Assembly: GCA_003158495.1 (NCBI GenBank)
Contig: PMJT01000199.1
Coordinates: forward strand, 431-21,385
From: Chloroflexota bacterium
Lineage (GTDB): Bacteria > Chloroflexota > Limnocylindria > Limnocylindrales > CSP1-4
Direction of reading: 5' to 3'
Length of the DNA stretch: 20,955 nt
Below are positions 6,620-13,903 of the stretch, piece after piece. Every line of letters begins with the position of its first letter. Position 1 is the first letter of the stretch. The position numbers and the translations under genes were made by a program. The notes below the pieces were generated by a model. That model was given only the letters and a program-made list of their open reading frames with translations. It did not search any database and was not told where the DNA came from.

Positions 6620-8080
6620 TCACTTGGGGACTTCGCTGAGCGGGATACCGAGCGCCTTCGCCACGCCGGCGCCGTAAGCCGGGTCGGCCTTCAGGCAGTT
6701 GCCGATGTGACGGATCTTGACTTCCCTGGGTGCGTTGCCCATCGCCCGGGCGGTGTTGTCGAAGAGTGCCTGCTGCTTCCCGTCGGCGACGATGATCCGA
6801 AACAGCTTGCCGGGCTGCGAGTAGTAGTCGTCGTCGACGCGATGGTTCCAGTGGTCCGCGGCCCCTTCGAGTGAGAGCGGCGGCTCCCTGAAGTCCGGCT
6901 GCTCCTGCCACTCGCCGTAGCTGTTGGGCTCGTAGCCGAGCGTGCTGCCGTAGTTGCCGTCGACCCTCATCTGGCCATCCCGGTGATAGCTGTGAGCCGG
7001 AACGTGCGGGGCGTTGACCGGGATCTGGGCGTGGTTCACGCCGAGCCGGTAGCGCTGCGCGTCGCCGTAGGAGAAGAGTCTGCCCTGAAGCATCTTGTCG
7101 GGCGAGAAACCGATGCCGGGCACGATGTTGGCCGGGTTGAAGGCGGCCTGCTCGACGTCGGCGAAGTAGTTCTCGGGATTGCGGTTGAGCTCGAAGAAGC
7201 CCACTTCGATGAGCGGGTAGTCCTTGTGGAACCAGACCTTGGTCAGATCGAACGGGTGATAGGGGTTGATCGCCGCTTGCTTCTCGGTCATTACCTGGAT
7301 GAACAGCTTCCAGCGCGGGAAGTCGCCCTTCTCGATGCTCTCGTAGAGGTCGCGCTGGTTGCTCTCGCGGTCCTTGCCGACGAGGGCCTCCGCTTCGGCG
7401 TCGCTCAGGTTCTTGACTCCCTGCTGAGTGACGAAGTGGAACTTTACCCAGACGCGCTCGTTGGCGGCATTGATGAAGCTGAACGTGTGACTCCCGAACC
7501 CGTGCATGTGGCGGAACGAGTAGGGAATCCCGCGGTCGCTCATGGTGATCGTGACCTGGTGGAGCGCCTCTGGCAGCGAGGTCCAGAAGTCCCAGTTGTT
7601 GCCGGCGCTGCGCAAGTTGGTGCGCGGGTCACGCTTCACCGCGTGGTTCAGGTCGGGGAACTTGAGCGGGTCACGCATGAAGAAGACCGGCGTGTTGTTG
7701 CCGACGAGGTCCCAGTTCCCTTCGTCGGTGTAGAACTTCATTGCGAAGCCGCGAATGTCGCGCTCGGCATCGGCCGCGCCGCGCTCACCGGCAACCGATG
7801 AGAAGCGCACGAACATGTCCGTCTGCTTGCCAACGGCGGAGAAGATCCTGGCCTTCGTATATTTCGTGATGTCGTGGGTGACCGTGAAGGTGCCAAACGC
7901 GCCAGAGCCCTTTGCGTGCATACGCCGCTCGGGGATGACCTCTCTGTCGAAATGGGCCAGTTTCTCGAGGAACCAGACGTCCTGGAGCAGCATCGGGCCG
8001 CGAGGGCCGGCCGTGATCACGTTCTGGTTGTCGACGACCGGTGAGCCGCCGGCGGTGGTCAGCTTCTTCTTGTCGGCCAT
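6620..8080 (-). CDS. katA: Catalase, small-subunit haem type
   Basis: A 486-residue cytoplasmic haem catalase that disproportionates H2O2 to water and O2. All active-site residues are in place: distal H55 (RRMHAKGSGAFG), N128 (DLVGNNTPVFF) and the proximal haem-ligand Y337 in RLFSYGDAQRYRLG. FRHMHGFGSHTFSFIN and the DHWNHRVDDDYYSQPG segment are also typical. Length ~485 with no flavodoxin-like C-terminal extension indicates a small-subunit (clade 3) enzyme. The ATG at 8080 has AAGGAG at ideal spacing. It is a single gene; no furA/perR-like regulator is adjacent. It sits between the ACR3 permease and the ABC remnant, all on the minus strand. The identification is secure. Confidence 0.97.
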   Translation of the reverse strand: MADKKKLTTAGGSPVVDNQNVITAGPRGPMLLQDVWFLEKLAHFDREVIPERRMHAKGSGAFGTFTVTHDITKYTKARIFSAVGKQTDMFVRFSSVAGERGAADAERDIRGFAMKFYTDEGNWDLVGNNTPVFFMRDPLKFPDLNHAVKRDPRTNLRSAGNNWDFWTSLPEALHQVTITMSDRGIPYSFRHMHGFGSHTFSFINAANERVWVKFHFVTQQGVKNLSDAEAEALVGKDRESNQRDLYESIEKGDFPRWKLFIQVMTEKQAAINPYHPFDLTKVWFHKDYPLIEVGFFELNRNPENYFADVEQAAFNPANIVPGIGFSPDKMLQGRLFSYGDAQRYRLGVNHAQIPVNAPHVPAHSYHRDGQMRVDGNYGSTLGYEPNSYGEWQEQPDFREPPLSLEGAADHWNHRVDDDYYSQPGKLFRIIVADGKQQALFDNTARAMGNAPREVKIRHIGNCLKADPAYGAGVAKALGIPLSEVPK

Positions 8081-8253
8081 GGCTTGCTCCTTCTTGTGCC
8101 GTGCGGCAGCTCTGGAGTAGGGACAGTTCCCGTCAGGGACGCCTTACGGCAGACGGCCGAGGCTGCAGAATCGATGTTACACGTCGCACGCGAGAGCGTC
8201 CGCTACCCAGGTGAAGGCGCCGCAAGACGCTCCCTGAACTCCCTCTACCTGAG

Positions 8254-8394
8254 TCAACGTGATAGAACTCCCAGGATCAGCCCCACCGCGAGAACCGCGT
8301 ACCCGACGATCGCGACGGGCGTATTCCTGCGGAAGCGGCCCACGACGACGACTACCGCGGCGACCGCGATGATGAACAGGGCGACGGCTTTCAT
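8254..8394 (-). CDS. Small two-TM membrane protein (46 aa)
   Basis: A short minus-strand frame from ATG 8394 to TGA 8254 encodes 46 residues. The first hydrophobic segment (residues 4-18, ending AVVVVVG) is followed by the basic turn RFRRN (20-24) and a second segment (26-44, VAIVGYAVLAVGLILGVL). The design is that of a small helical-hairpin membrane protein, both ends probably on the same side. AGGAG lies 12 bases before the ATG, a little far. The start lies 18 bp after the stop of the ABC permease remnant, so it looks like the last gene of the former transporter operon. I recognise no family. Hydrophobic pattern, basic loop and start context support it as real. Confidence 0.6.
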   Translation of the reverse strand: MKAVALFIIAVAAVVVVVGRFRRNTPVAIVGYAVLAVGLILGVLSR

Positions 8395-8412
8395 GTCTGG
8401 GTAGAGCTCCTG

Positions 8413-8660
8413 TCAACTTGCGAGGTACCGGGCTTCCCACGAAAGGCGTCCCGGAAAGTCATGCGTCCCCAGGCGCAAGGCCGCATTCGCGTACACGCGA
8501 CCGGCGAGCCAGGTCAGACCGACGATCCCAACGACAGTCGTCGACATGACGAGAACCACCTGCCAGGGCGCTGCGTCTCCGCTCGCCATCCCCACCGACA
8601 TAAGGATCGGTGCGAACGGCGGCAGGATAGCCAGCGCAGGGCTGAGGCTCGAGCCGCCGA
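8413..8660 (-). pseudogene. ABC-2 (NatB-like) permease, C-terminal remnant
   Basis: The frame ending at TGA 8413 reads LSPALAILPPFAPILMSVGM, ASGDAAPWQVVL, then a last membrane helix and WLAGRVYANAALRLG. This is the last ~80 residues of NatB-type ABC-2 export permeases (IPPFAPILMPxRMAxGxAPxWE...WLAGRIYRxGxLxxG). The rest of the ~400-residue protein is missing. It abuts directly on the ATPase fragment upstream: near 8655 the bases change from ATPase to permease in a different frame. The end is intact, with the small membrane protein following 18 bp later. It is not expected to make a functional transporter. Confidence 0.8.
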
Positions 8661-8982
8661 GCCGGCCATGCCGTGGAGCTCGCCTAGGTATTCCAGCTGC
8701 TCGCCCAGTCGCATCTTGGGATACAGCCCACATTCCTCGGGCATGTACCCGATGCGCTGGCGCGTCGTGAAGTCGAACGGCACGCCATCCCATCGAACCT
8801 CGCCCCTGTCGGGCTTGAGGACGCAGGGCACGATCCGCATCGTGGTGGTCTTGCCGGCGCATTGCGACCGACCAACCCGAACAGCTCGCCGGCGCGGACA
8901 TCGTAGCCCAGGTCTTCCAGTGCGACCGACTGCCCGTGGCGTCTGGAGCCCCCTGGATCTCGAGACTGCGTTCGGCTCTCAT
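8660..8982 (-). pseudogene. ABC-2 transporter ATPase (NatA-like), truncated and frameshifted
   Basis: ATG 8982 has a perfect GGAGGAAAC ribosome site and reads MRAERSLEIQG, then the frame shifts (near 8942) to RRHGQSVALEDL and GYDVRAGELFGLVGRN. The Walker A is broken: AATGCGCCGGCAAGACC is one G short of the expected NGAGKT coding, so the frame shifts again at ~8860. It continues as MRIVPCVLKPDRGEVRWDG and YMPEECGLYPKMRLGEQLEYL, the usual Q-loop region of DUF4162-type ABC ATPases. It stops at ELHGM before the signature motif and Walker B. Two frameshifts plus loss of the C-terminal ~200 residues mark it as dead. The intact SD and start suggest recent decay; sequencing or assembly errors could explain the single-base shifts but not the deletion. 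Confidence 0.85.
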
Positions 8983-9095
8983 GTTTCCTCCGGCGGAACC
9001 GCCGCACGCTCGCGTGTCGCAGGCCAACCATGCGCTCAAAGCGCCCCATCGAAAGCCGGGTTACACCAGCCGGAAGACGAGGCTCTGCTTCGCCG

Positions 9096-9113
9096 GCCTT
9101 ACATCCGCCTTAC
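9096..9113. promoter_or_regulatory. 11-bp-spaced direct repeat GCCTTAC, possible response-regulator site
   Basis: GCCTTAC occurs at 9096-9102 and again at 9107-9113, offset 11 bp. Direct heptamers one helical turn apart are typical of OmpR/PhoB-family binding sites. The pair lies in the divergent region between the ABC remnant and the lipoprotein gene, 82 bp before the latter. Function is inferred. Confidence 0.35.
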
Positions 9114-9194
9114 CTGGGCCCCGAACAGGGAGAAGCCGGCCCCGGCAAAGTGTCCACTGTCAGCTCCAGATGAGCACGACAGGAGACAACCCAC

Positions 9195-9569
9195 GTGGAT
9201 CGTCAACTCAGCTCCGTCACCAGGCTCGCAGCCGTCGCGCTGCTCGTCGGGGTCGCGGTTATCGGGTGCGGCAACGGGGGCGCCGCCACTCCGGCGGCTA
9301 CGACCGGTCCGACGCCGGCGCCCCAGGCCACGCCCATCGATCAGCCGCAGGTCACCCTCGTCCCCACTCCCACCGAATCGGCCACCGACGCCGCTTCGGC
9401 AACTCCGAGCGACTCGGTCTCGCCGAGCCCCTCGAGCGCAACGGGCGCGGCTCACTCGCAGCCGACAACGGACCCGGTCACCACGGACATAACGAACCTC
9501 AACAACATCATCAACGGCGTCAACGGCTCGGTTTCGGGCGGCGATGCCGGCACCTCCGGCGGCGAGTAG
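9195..9569 (+). CDS. Small Thr/Pro/Ser-rich lipoprotein
   Basis: A 124-residue exported protein with GTG start 9195 and AGGAG nine or ten bases before it. An N-terminal signal (RLAAVALLVGVAVIGC) ends in a lipobox-like VIGC, so C25 is the predicted lipidated residue. The rest is a low-complexity, probably disordered linker rich in Thr, Pro, Ala and Ser (~30-90). It ends in a short conserved-looking TDITNLNNIINGVNGSVSGG. There is no enzymatic domain. It is followed after 27 bp by a secreted helical protein on the same strand, and the two look like one operon. It may display or tether the C-terminal segment at the membrane surface; partner and function are unknown. Confidence 0.75.
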   Translation: MDRQLSSVTRLAAVALLVGVAVIGCGNGGAATPAATTGPTPAPQATPIDQPQVTLVPTPTESATDAASATPSDSVSPSPSSATGAAHSQPTTDPVTTDITNLNNIINGVNGSVSGGDAGTSGGE

Positions 9570-9596
9570 CCGCCGCAATGGACAAGGAGTAAACAC

Positions 9597-10364
9597 GTGA
9601 AATCACGACTCGCCACCCTCGCAGCCGGCCTGGTTCTCGGCGGCTCGCTGCTCGTCGCCTCTACCGGAGCCGTCGGAGCGGTCACCACTCCGGCCGGTCC
9701 TGCCGGCAAGGGAGTCTGCGCCACCGAAGCGGCCGCCACTCGGGTCGCCGGCGCCAAGATCGATGACCTGCGCGCCTGGGGCAACTGCGAGATCAACCGC
9801 CGCTTCGTCACCCTCACCGCACTCTCGAGCGCGATCGCGGCCTCCAAGGTCATGACGCCGTCCGATGCGTCGGCTCTCCAGGGCGAGATCAGTTCGACCC
9901 GATCCGGCCTGACGAGCCTCAAGGCGACCATCGACTCCGAGACGGTCGTTCTGGCGCTCAGGGCAGACATCGTCAAGATCGCGACCGACTATCGGGTCTA
10001 TCTGCTCGTGGTCCCGCAGGTCCATCTCGTCAATGCCTCCGACGGCATCCTCGCCACCCAGGCCAGGTTCACAGACCTCAACACCAAGCTGTCCGCGCGC
10101 ATCGCCGCGGCAAAGGCCGCTGGCAAGGACACCACGGCCGCCCAGGCGGACCTCGACGCGATGAACGCCGCGGTCGCCAAGGCCATCGGGCTGGCCACGC
10201 CGCTGCCGGCCTCGCTCCTGGCCCTCACCCCGGCCCAGTACAACGGCGGAACCGCCGGACCGGTGCTCAGCAATGCTCGCGCGGCCATTGTCTCAGCCCG
10301 CGACGACCTCAAGTCGGCAGTGGCCGATGCCCAGGCCTGCCGAACCGCTCTCGCCGCCCTCTAG
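9597..10364 (+). CDS. Secreted helical protein of unknown function
   Basis: A 255-residue protein with GTG start 9597 and AAGGAG at ideal spacing. Residues 1-28 form a Sec signal peptide (KSRLATLAAGLVLGGSLLVASTGAVGA). The mature part is almost wholly alpha-helical and Ala-rich, with heptad-like stretches (~75-125 and 150-200), suggesting a helical bundle or coiled coil. C41 and C64 near the N-terminus and one Cys near the C-terminus (AQACRT) could form an extracellular disulfide. I recognise no family. It is the second gene after the lipoprotein and is closed by a strong terminator, so the pair is a complete unit. A structural envelope or S-layer-associated role is speculation. Confidence 0.75.
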   Translation: MKSRLATLAAGLVLGGSLLVASTGAVGAVTTPAGPAGKGVCATEAAATRVAGAKIDDLRAWGNCEINRRFVTLTALSSAIAASKVMTPSDASALQGEISSTRSGLTSLKATIDSETVVLALRADIVKIATDYRVYLLVVPQVHLVNASDGILATQARFTDLNTKLSARIAAAKAAGKDTTAAQADLDAMNAAVAKAIGLATPLPASLLALTPAQYNGGTAGPVLSNARAAIVSARDDLKSAVADAQACRTALAAL

Positions 10365-10392
10365 GCGAGACCCGGCTCAGGCCCCCAAATCG

Positions 10393-10426
10393 CGCGGCTC
10401 CCGCCTTCGGGCGGGGGCCGCGTTTT
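10393..10426 (+). terminator. Intrinsic terminator (13-bp stem, TTCG loop, T4)
   Basis: CGCGGCTCCCGCC (10393-10405), loop TTCG, GGCGGGGGCCGCG (10410-10422) pair over 13 bp with one G-U, followed by TTTT. It ends the secreted-protein operon and lies just before the convergent histidine kinase stop, so it may serve both directions. Confidence 0.9.
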
Positions 10427-10435
10427 CGTATTCCC

Positions 10436-12814
10436 CTAGACCGGATCGTCGGTAAACGCCTGCAGCCTGAACCCGAACTCGGCCCCGGGACCGTCGTCGC
10501 GAACGCGGGCCCAGATCGTGCCGCCGATCGATTCGATCAGCCTGTGCGCCACGAAGAGCCCTATCCCCGACCCGGCGACCCGGGAGGTGCGTTCCGAGCG
10601 GTAGAAGACCTCGAACAATCGCTCGGCTTCGGCCGGATCGATGCCCGGGCCCTGGTCCAGGACTCGAACCCGGGGCTGGCCTTCGGGCGCGTCGACGACC
10701 ACGTCGATACGGCCGTTCGCGGGTCCGTACTTGGCGGCGTTCTCGAGCAGGTTGTTGACGATCTGCTCTACGAAGGCCTCGTCGGCCCGGGCAATCGGCA
10801 TGGCCGGCGCGATAGTCAGTTCCAGACGAATGGCCGGGTGGCGATGCCGCCCCTGCTCGCAGACACGGCGCATGACATGTTGGAGGAGCACCGGTTCCGT
10901 GTGGACCTGGATCGCGCCTCGCTCGGCCCGGGCAAGGACGACCAGGTCCTGCACGAGACGGCGCAGCCGTTCCGCCTCGTGGCCGATATCACCGACCAGG
11001 TCGTCGCGGGTCTCCGCGTCCATTCCGGGCCGCGACAGGAGTGTGCTCGCGGCAAAGATCGAGGTCACCGGCGTTCGAAGCTCATGCGACAGGATGCCCA
11101 GGAAGGCCTCCCGGAACGCCTCCGCATCCTTGCGGTCCGTGATGTCCAGGTTGATTCCGGCCCAGCTCGTGATTTCGCCCGACTCATCGGTGATCGGGAA
11201 GCCGCGGGACAGGATCGTCCGGCGCCGTTCATCGGCCCCCTGGACCACCAGCTCGTGATTCCACGGCATCCCGGTGACGATCGTTGCCTCCCAGTCGCGC
11301 AGCGTTGCCGCGGCGAACTCTGGGGCGAGGGTCGAAATCCACCCGGCCCCACGAGCTTCGTCCATCGTCCGCCCGGCCATCGCGAGGAAGGATTGGCTGA
11401 GGTAAGTCATCTCGCCGTCGGCATCGGTCAGCCAGATGCCGAATGGGATCAACTCGCCGATCGCACGTGCCTGTTGCTGCAGTTCTGCCACGGCGGCCAC
11501 GGCTTCCTCGCGCCGCTTGCGTTCGGTGATGTCGACCACGCCCAACGTGAGACCGGCGGTCTCGCCCAGGGCGTCCCGAAGTCCCTCGGCGCTCAGGAGC
11601 CAGGTCCTCTCGGGGCCGCCAGCCCTGGTCTGTCCGCTGACTTCGAGGTCGCGGATCGGCTCGCCTTCCGTCAAAACACGCGACAGGGCGGCGATCGTGT
11701 CGACGGCGAAAGCCGGAACGACTCGATCGATCCGCAAACCAAGGCTCTCCACGGCTGACATTCCGCCGATCGCAGCGAGGGCCGGGTTGACGTACAGATA
11801 GCGCAGCTCGCGATCGAGGACCGCCAGGCCAATTGGTGCGGTTTCAATGAGCGGCGTTGAGGCCGCTGCACCGAGCCGGATCAGGTCCGACAGGGCCTGC
11901 AGCCGGTCCGCCTCGAGCCGATGCACCCTGACCGTCGTAATTGCCCCGACCGCGACAAGGACCAGGGCTTCGAAGACGACCATGATGGCCAGACCCACGG
12001 CCTCGTCGTACAGGCCGGCGCGTTCGCCGAGCAGTCGGATCAAGGCGAAGATCGGGACGACGATCACGACGGCAGGCGCGATCCTGCGAATGACCTGGCC
12101 CGCGATCCCTGGGTCGCGGATCAGGCAAACGAGGATGTGATCCGGATTCGCCGCCATGAGGGCAATTCCGAGGGCAGCCAGGGCGCACGATGTCGGCAGG
12201 GAGACCTGCGTCGACGACCCGAGTGATAGCACTCCCTGGGCGCCATAGAGATACCCGAGAATCCCTATCCCGCCAATTGCGGCGCAAACGATGCCCAGTA
12301 TCTCGGCCGGGTAGAGGCTCCCCCACCTCCGGCCGAGGGTCACCACCCCAAGGGCCGCGGCGATGAAGGCGACGCCCGTCTGGACGGCGAAGCGACCCGG
12401 ATAGGGCGAAATAGCGCTCGCCGTGTCGGAGACAAGAGCCTGGTCGATACCCAGGCTGACTCGCGTCAGGTGCTCGACCAGCGTGGCTCCGGCGATCGCG
12501 ATGACGATGACCGCGCCAGCGAAGGCGAGGCGTCCCGGGCGGGCGTCCTTCTGTCCGGCCGTGAGGGCTAGAGCCGAGCCGAGGCCGATCAGGCACAGGG
12601 CGGCGTTGACCTTGGCCTGGACGCCCTCAGGTAGCCAGCTGGTAAGGACAGGGATCGCGACGGTCCAGCCGATCAGGACGAGGACGCCGACGACGATCAC
12701 CGCTATCGCGAGAAGGGTGGTCGGACGTTGCGGCGATCGGTCACCGCCGGTCACGGTTGCCACGATGCGAGCGAGCGGCGATGAGGTCCCGTCCGAACCA
12801 GTTCCAACTACCAT
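10436..12814 (-). CDS. Membrane sensor histidine kinase with two PAS domains
   Basis: A 792-residue kinase. Residues ~33-295 hold about eight membrane helices, ending in VHRLEADRLQALSDL, a signalling helix. PAS1 is ~318-432 (PIGLAVLDRELRYLYVNPALAAIGG ... VVDITERK) and PAS2 ~447-562 (IPFGIWLTDADGEMTYLSQSFLAMAG ... NLDITDRKDAE). HisKA follows, with phospho-acceptor H577 in FLGILSHELRTP. HATPase_c has N688/N692 (VNNLLENAAKYGP), DQGPGID at 720-726 and GSGIGL at 748-753. All ATP-binding boxes are intact. It autophosphorylates and passes phosphate to a response regulator, but none is adjacent, making it an orphan. The signal sensed is unknown; the membrane part could bind a small ligand. The ATG start has only a weak GAGG upstream. 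Confidence 0.93.
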   Translation of the reverse strand: MVVGTGSDGTSSPLARIVATVTGGDRSPQRPTTLLAIAVIVVGVLVLIGWTVAIPVLTSWLPEGVQAKVNAALCLIGLGSALALTAGQKDARPGRLAFAGAVIVIAIAGATLVEHLTRVSLGIDQALVSDTASAISPYPGRFAVQTGVAFIAAALGVVTLGRRWGSLYPAEILGIVCAAIGGIGILGYLYGAQGVLSLGSSTQVSLPTSCALAALGIALMAANPDHILVCLIRDPGIAGQVIRRIAPAVVIVVPIFALIRLLGERAGLYDEAVGLAIMVVFEALVLVAVGAITTVRVHRLEADRLQALSDLIRLGAAASTPLIETAPIGLAVLDRELRYLYVNPALAAIGGMSAVESLGLRIDRVVPAFAVDTIAALSRVLTEGEPIRDLEVSGQTRAGGPERTWLLSAEGLRDALGETAGLTLGVVDITERKRREEAVAAVAELQQQARAIGELIPFGIWLTDADGEMTYLSQSFLAMAGRTMDEARGAGWISTLAPEFAAATLRDWEATIVTGMPWNHELVVQGADERRRTILSRGFPITDESGEITSWAGINLDITDRKDAEAFREAFLGILSHELRTPVTSIFAASTLLSRPGMDAETRDDLVGDIGHEAERLRRLVQDLVVLARAERGAIQVHTEPVLLQHVMRRVCEQGRHRHPAIRLELTIAPAMPIARADEAFVEQIVNNLLENAAKYGPANGRIDVVVDAPEGQPRVRVLDQGPGIDPAEAERLFEVFYRSERTSRVAGSGIGLFVAHRLIESIGGTIWARVRDDGPGAEFGFRLQAFTDDPV

Positions 12815-13006
12815 TCGCCAGCCTCAGCCACGTCGACTCTGTGCCGTCGGCGGAACCACGTGCGGTCCGCGAGTGGCATGGTACGGCGTGCGGGTCGGCG
12901 TTGATAGGCGGCATGCCAAACGACCCTGCAGGGGACCCGCCGCGCCGCTATCGTCTCCGCAACGGTCCCCCTACCCTGCCACGGACCGATTCGAAACGAG
13001 GTCGTG

Positions 13007-13822
13007 ATGGTCTGCCCGAGCTGCGGCGCCCTCATGGATGGCCGGGGCAAGTTCTGCTCCATTTGCGGCGCCCAGTTGCCCGAGGCGGCCGCTCCGGCGC
13101 CGGTCTGGTCGCAGCTACCGACGGCCGCGGCACCGCTCGCTCCTCCGCCATGGCAGCCTTCCGCGCCACAGCCACCAGCGCCCGCCGGCCAGGGCTATGG
13201 TGCGGCGCCCGGCTACGGCGCACCGCCCCAATACGGCGGCCCTACGCCGTACGGCGCTCCGTCCCAATACGGCGGACAGCAATACGGCCAGCCCCAGTAC
13301 GGCACTCCGCCGCAGCCCTACTACGGGGCGCCGCAGTACTCTCCGGGATCCTGGGGTGCCTACGCTGCCCCGGCCGCGGGGTCGGGCGGATCGCCGCTCG
13401 GCGCGCTGCTGGCCGCTCTCGGTGGACTGGTCGCCGTCGTGGCGGCCTGGCTGCCAGTCGCGACGATCTACGGCTTCTCGCTCAAGCTCATCGATGCGAC
13501 CGACACTTCGACGCTGGCCTGCGGCTACTACCTGGTCGTCGGCGGTGTGGCCGCCGTCGCCGCCGGGTTTCTGCTCCTGCTCCGGGCCGGCGGATCCGCC
13601 AGACCTCTCCTGGGACTAGTCGCCGTCGGCGGTGGGATCCTCGTGGTGGCCGTCGAGGTAGCCACGTATGGCCAGCTCAACGACTCAGTGGGCCTGGGAG
13701 GCTCGCTCGGCAGCCTCGGCATCATCGGCACCACCAGCTGGAGCTACGGCCTCTACGTCGGCGCCGGTGCAGGCGTGGTCGGCGCGGTCGGAGGATTGAT
13801 CGCGCTGGCGCAGGGCCGCTAG
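13007..13822 (+). CDS. Zinc-ribbon membrane protein with YG-rich linker
   Basis: A 271-residue protein. It starts MVCPSCGALMDGRGKFCSIC: C3, C6, C17 and C20 make a small zinc ribbon, presumably cytoplasmic. Residues ~25-125 are a Pro/Ala then Tyr/Gly/Gln-rich linker with repeated QYGG/PQYG units, a composition that often stays disordered and self-associates. About four membrane helices follow (~131-154, 172-193, 199-220, 246-268). I chose ATG 13007 over the overlapping GTG 13004 because GAGG then has five bases of spacing instead of two. It diverges from the histidine kinase across 192 bp. Zinc-ribbon plus membrane proteins of this kind are common but uncharacterised; function unknown. Confidence 0.8.
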   Translation: MVCPSCGALMDGRGKFCSICGAQLPEAAAPAPVWSQLPTAAAPLAPPPWQPSAPQPPAPAGQGYGAAPGYGAPPQYGGPTPYGAPSQYGGQQYGQPQYGTPPQPYYGAPQYSPGSWGAYAAPAAGSGGSPLGALLAALGGLVAVVAAWLPVATIYGFSLKLIDATDTSTLACGYYLVVGGVAAVAAGFLLLLRAGGSARPLLGLVAVGGGILVVAVEVATYGQLNDSVGLGGSLGSLGIIGTTSWSYGLYVGAGAGVVGAVGGLIALAQGR

Positions 13823-13835
13823 GGACCTGCCGGCC

Positions 13836-13855
13836 GGCGCCGATCGAGCGGCGCC
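13836..13855. terminator. Short GGCGCC stem between convergent genes
   Basis: GGCGCC (13836-13841) and GGCGCC (13850-13855) pair across an 8-nt loop, 14 bp after the zinc-ribbon gene and before the end of the convergent Ala/Pro-tail gene. No T-run; a weak terminator at best. Confidence 0.3.
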
Positions 13856-13903
13856 ATACGCTGGGACAAGGGAGGCTTGGGCGTCCGGGGTATTCGGGTT
13901 TGC

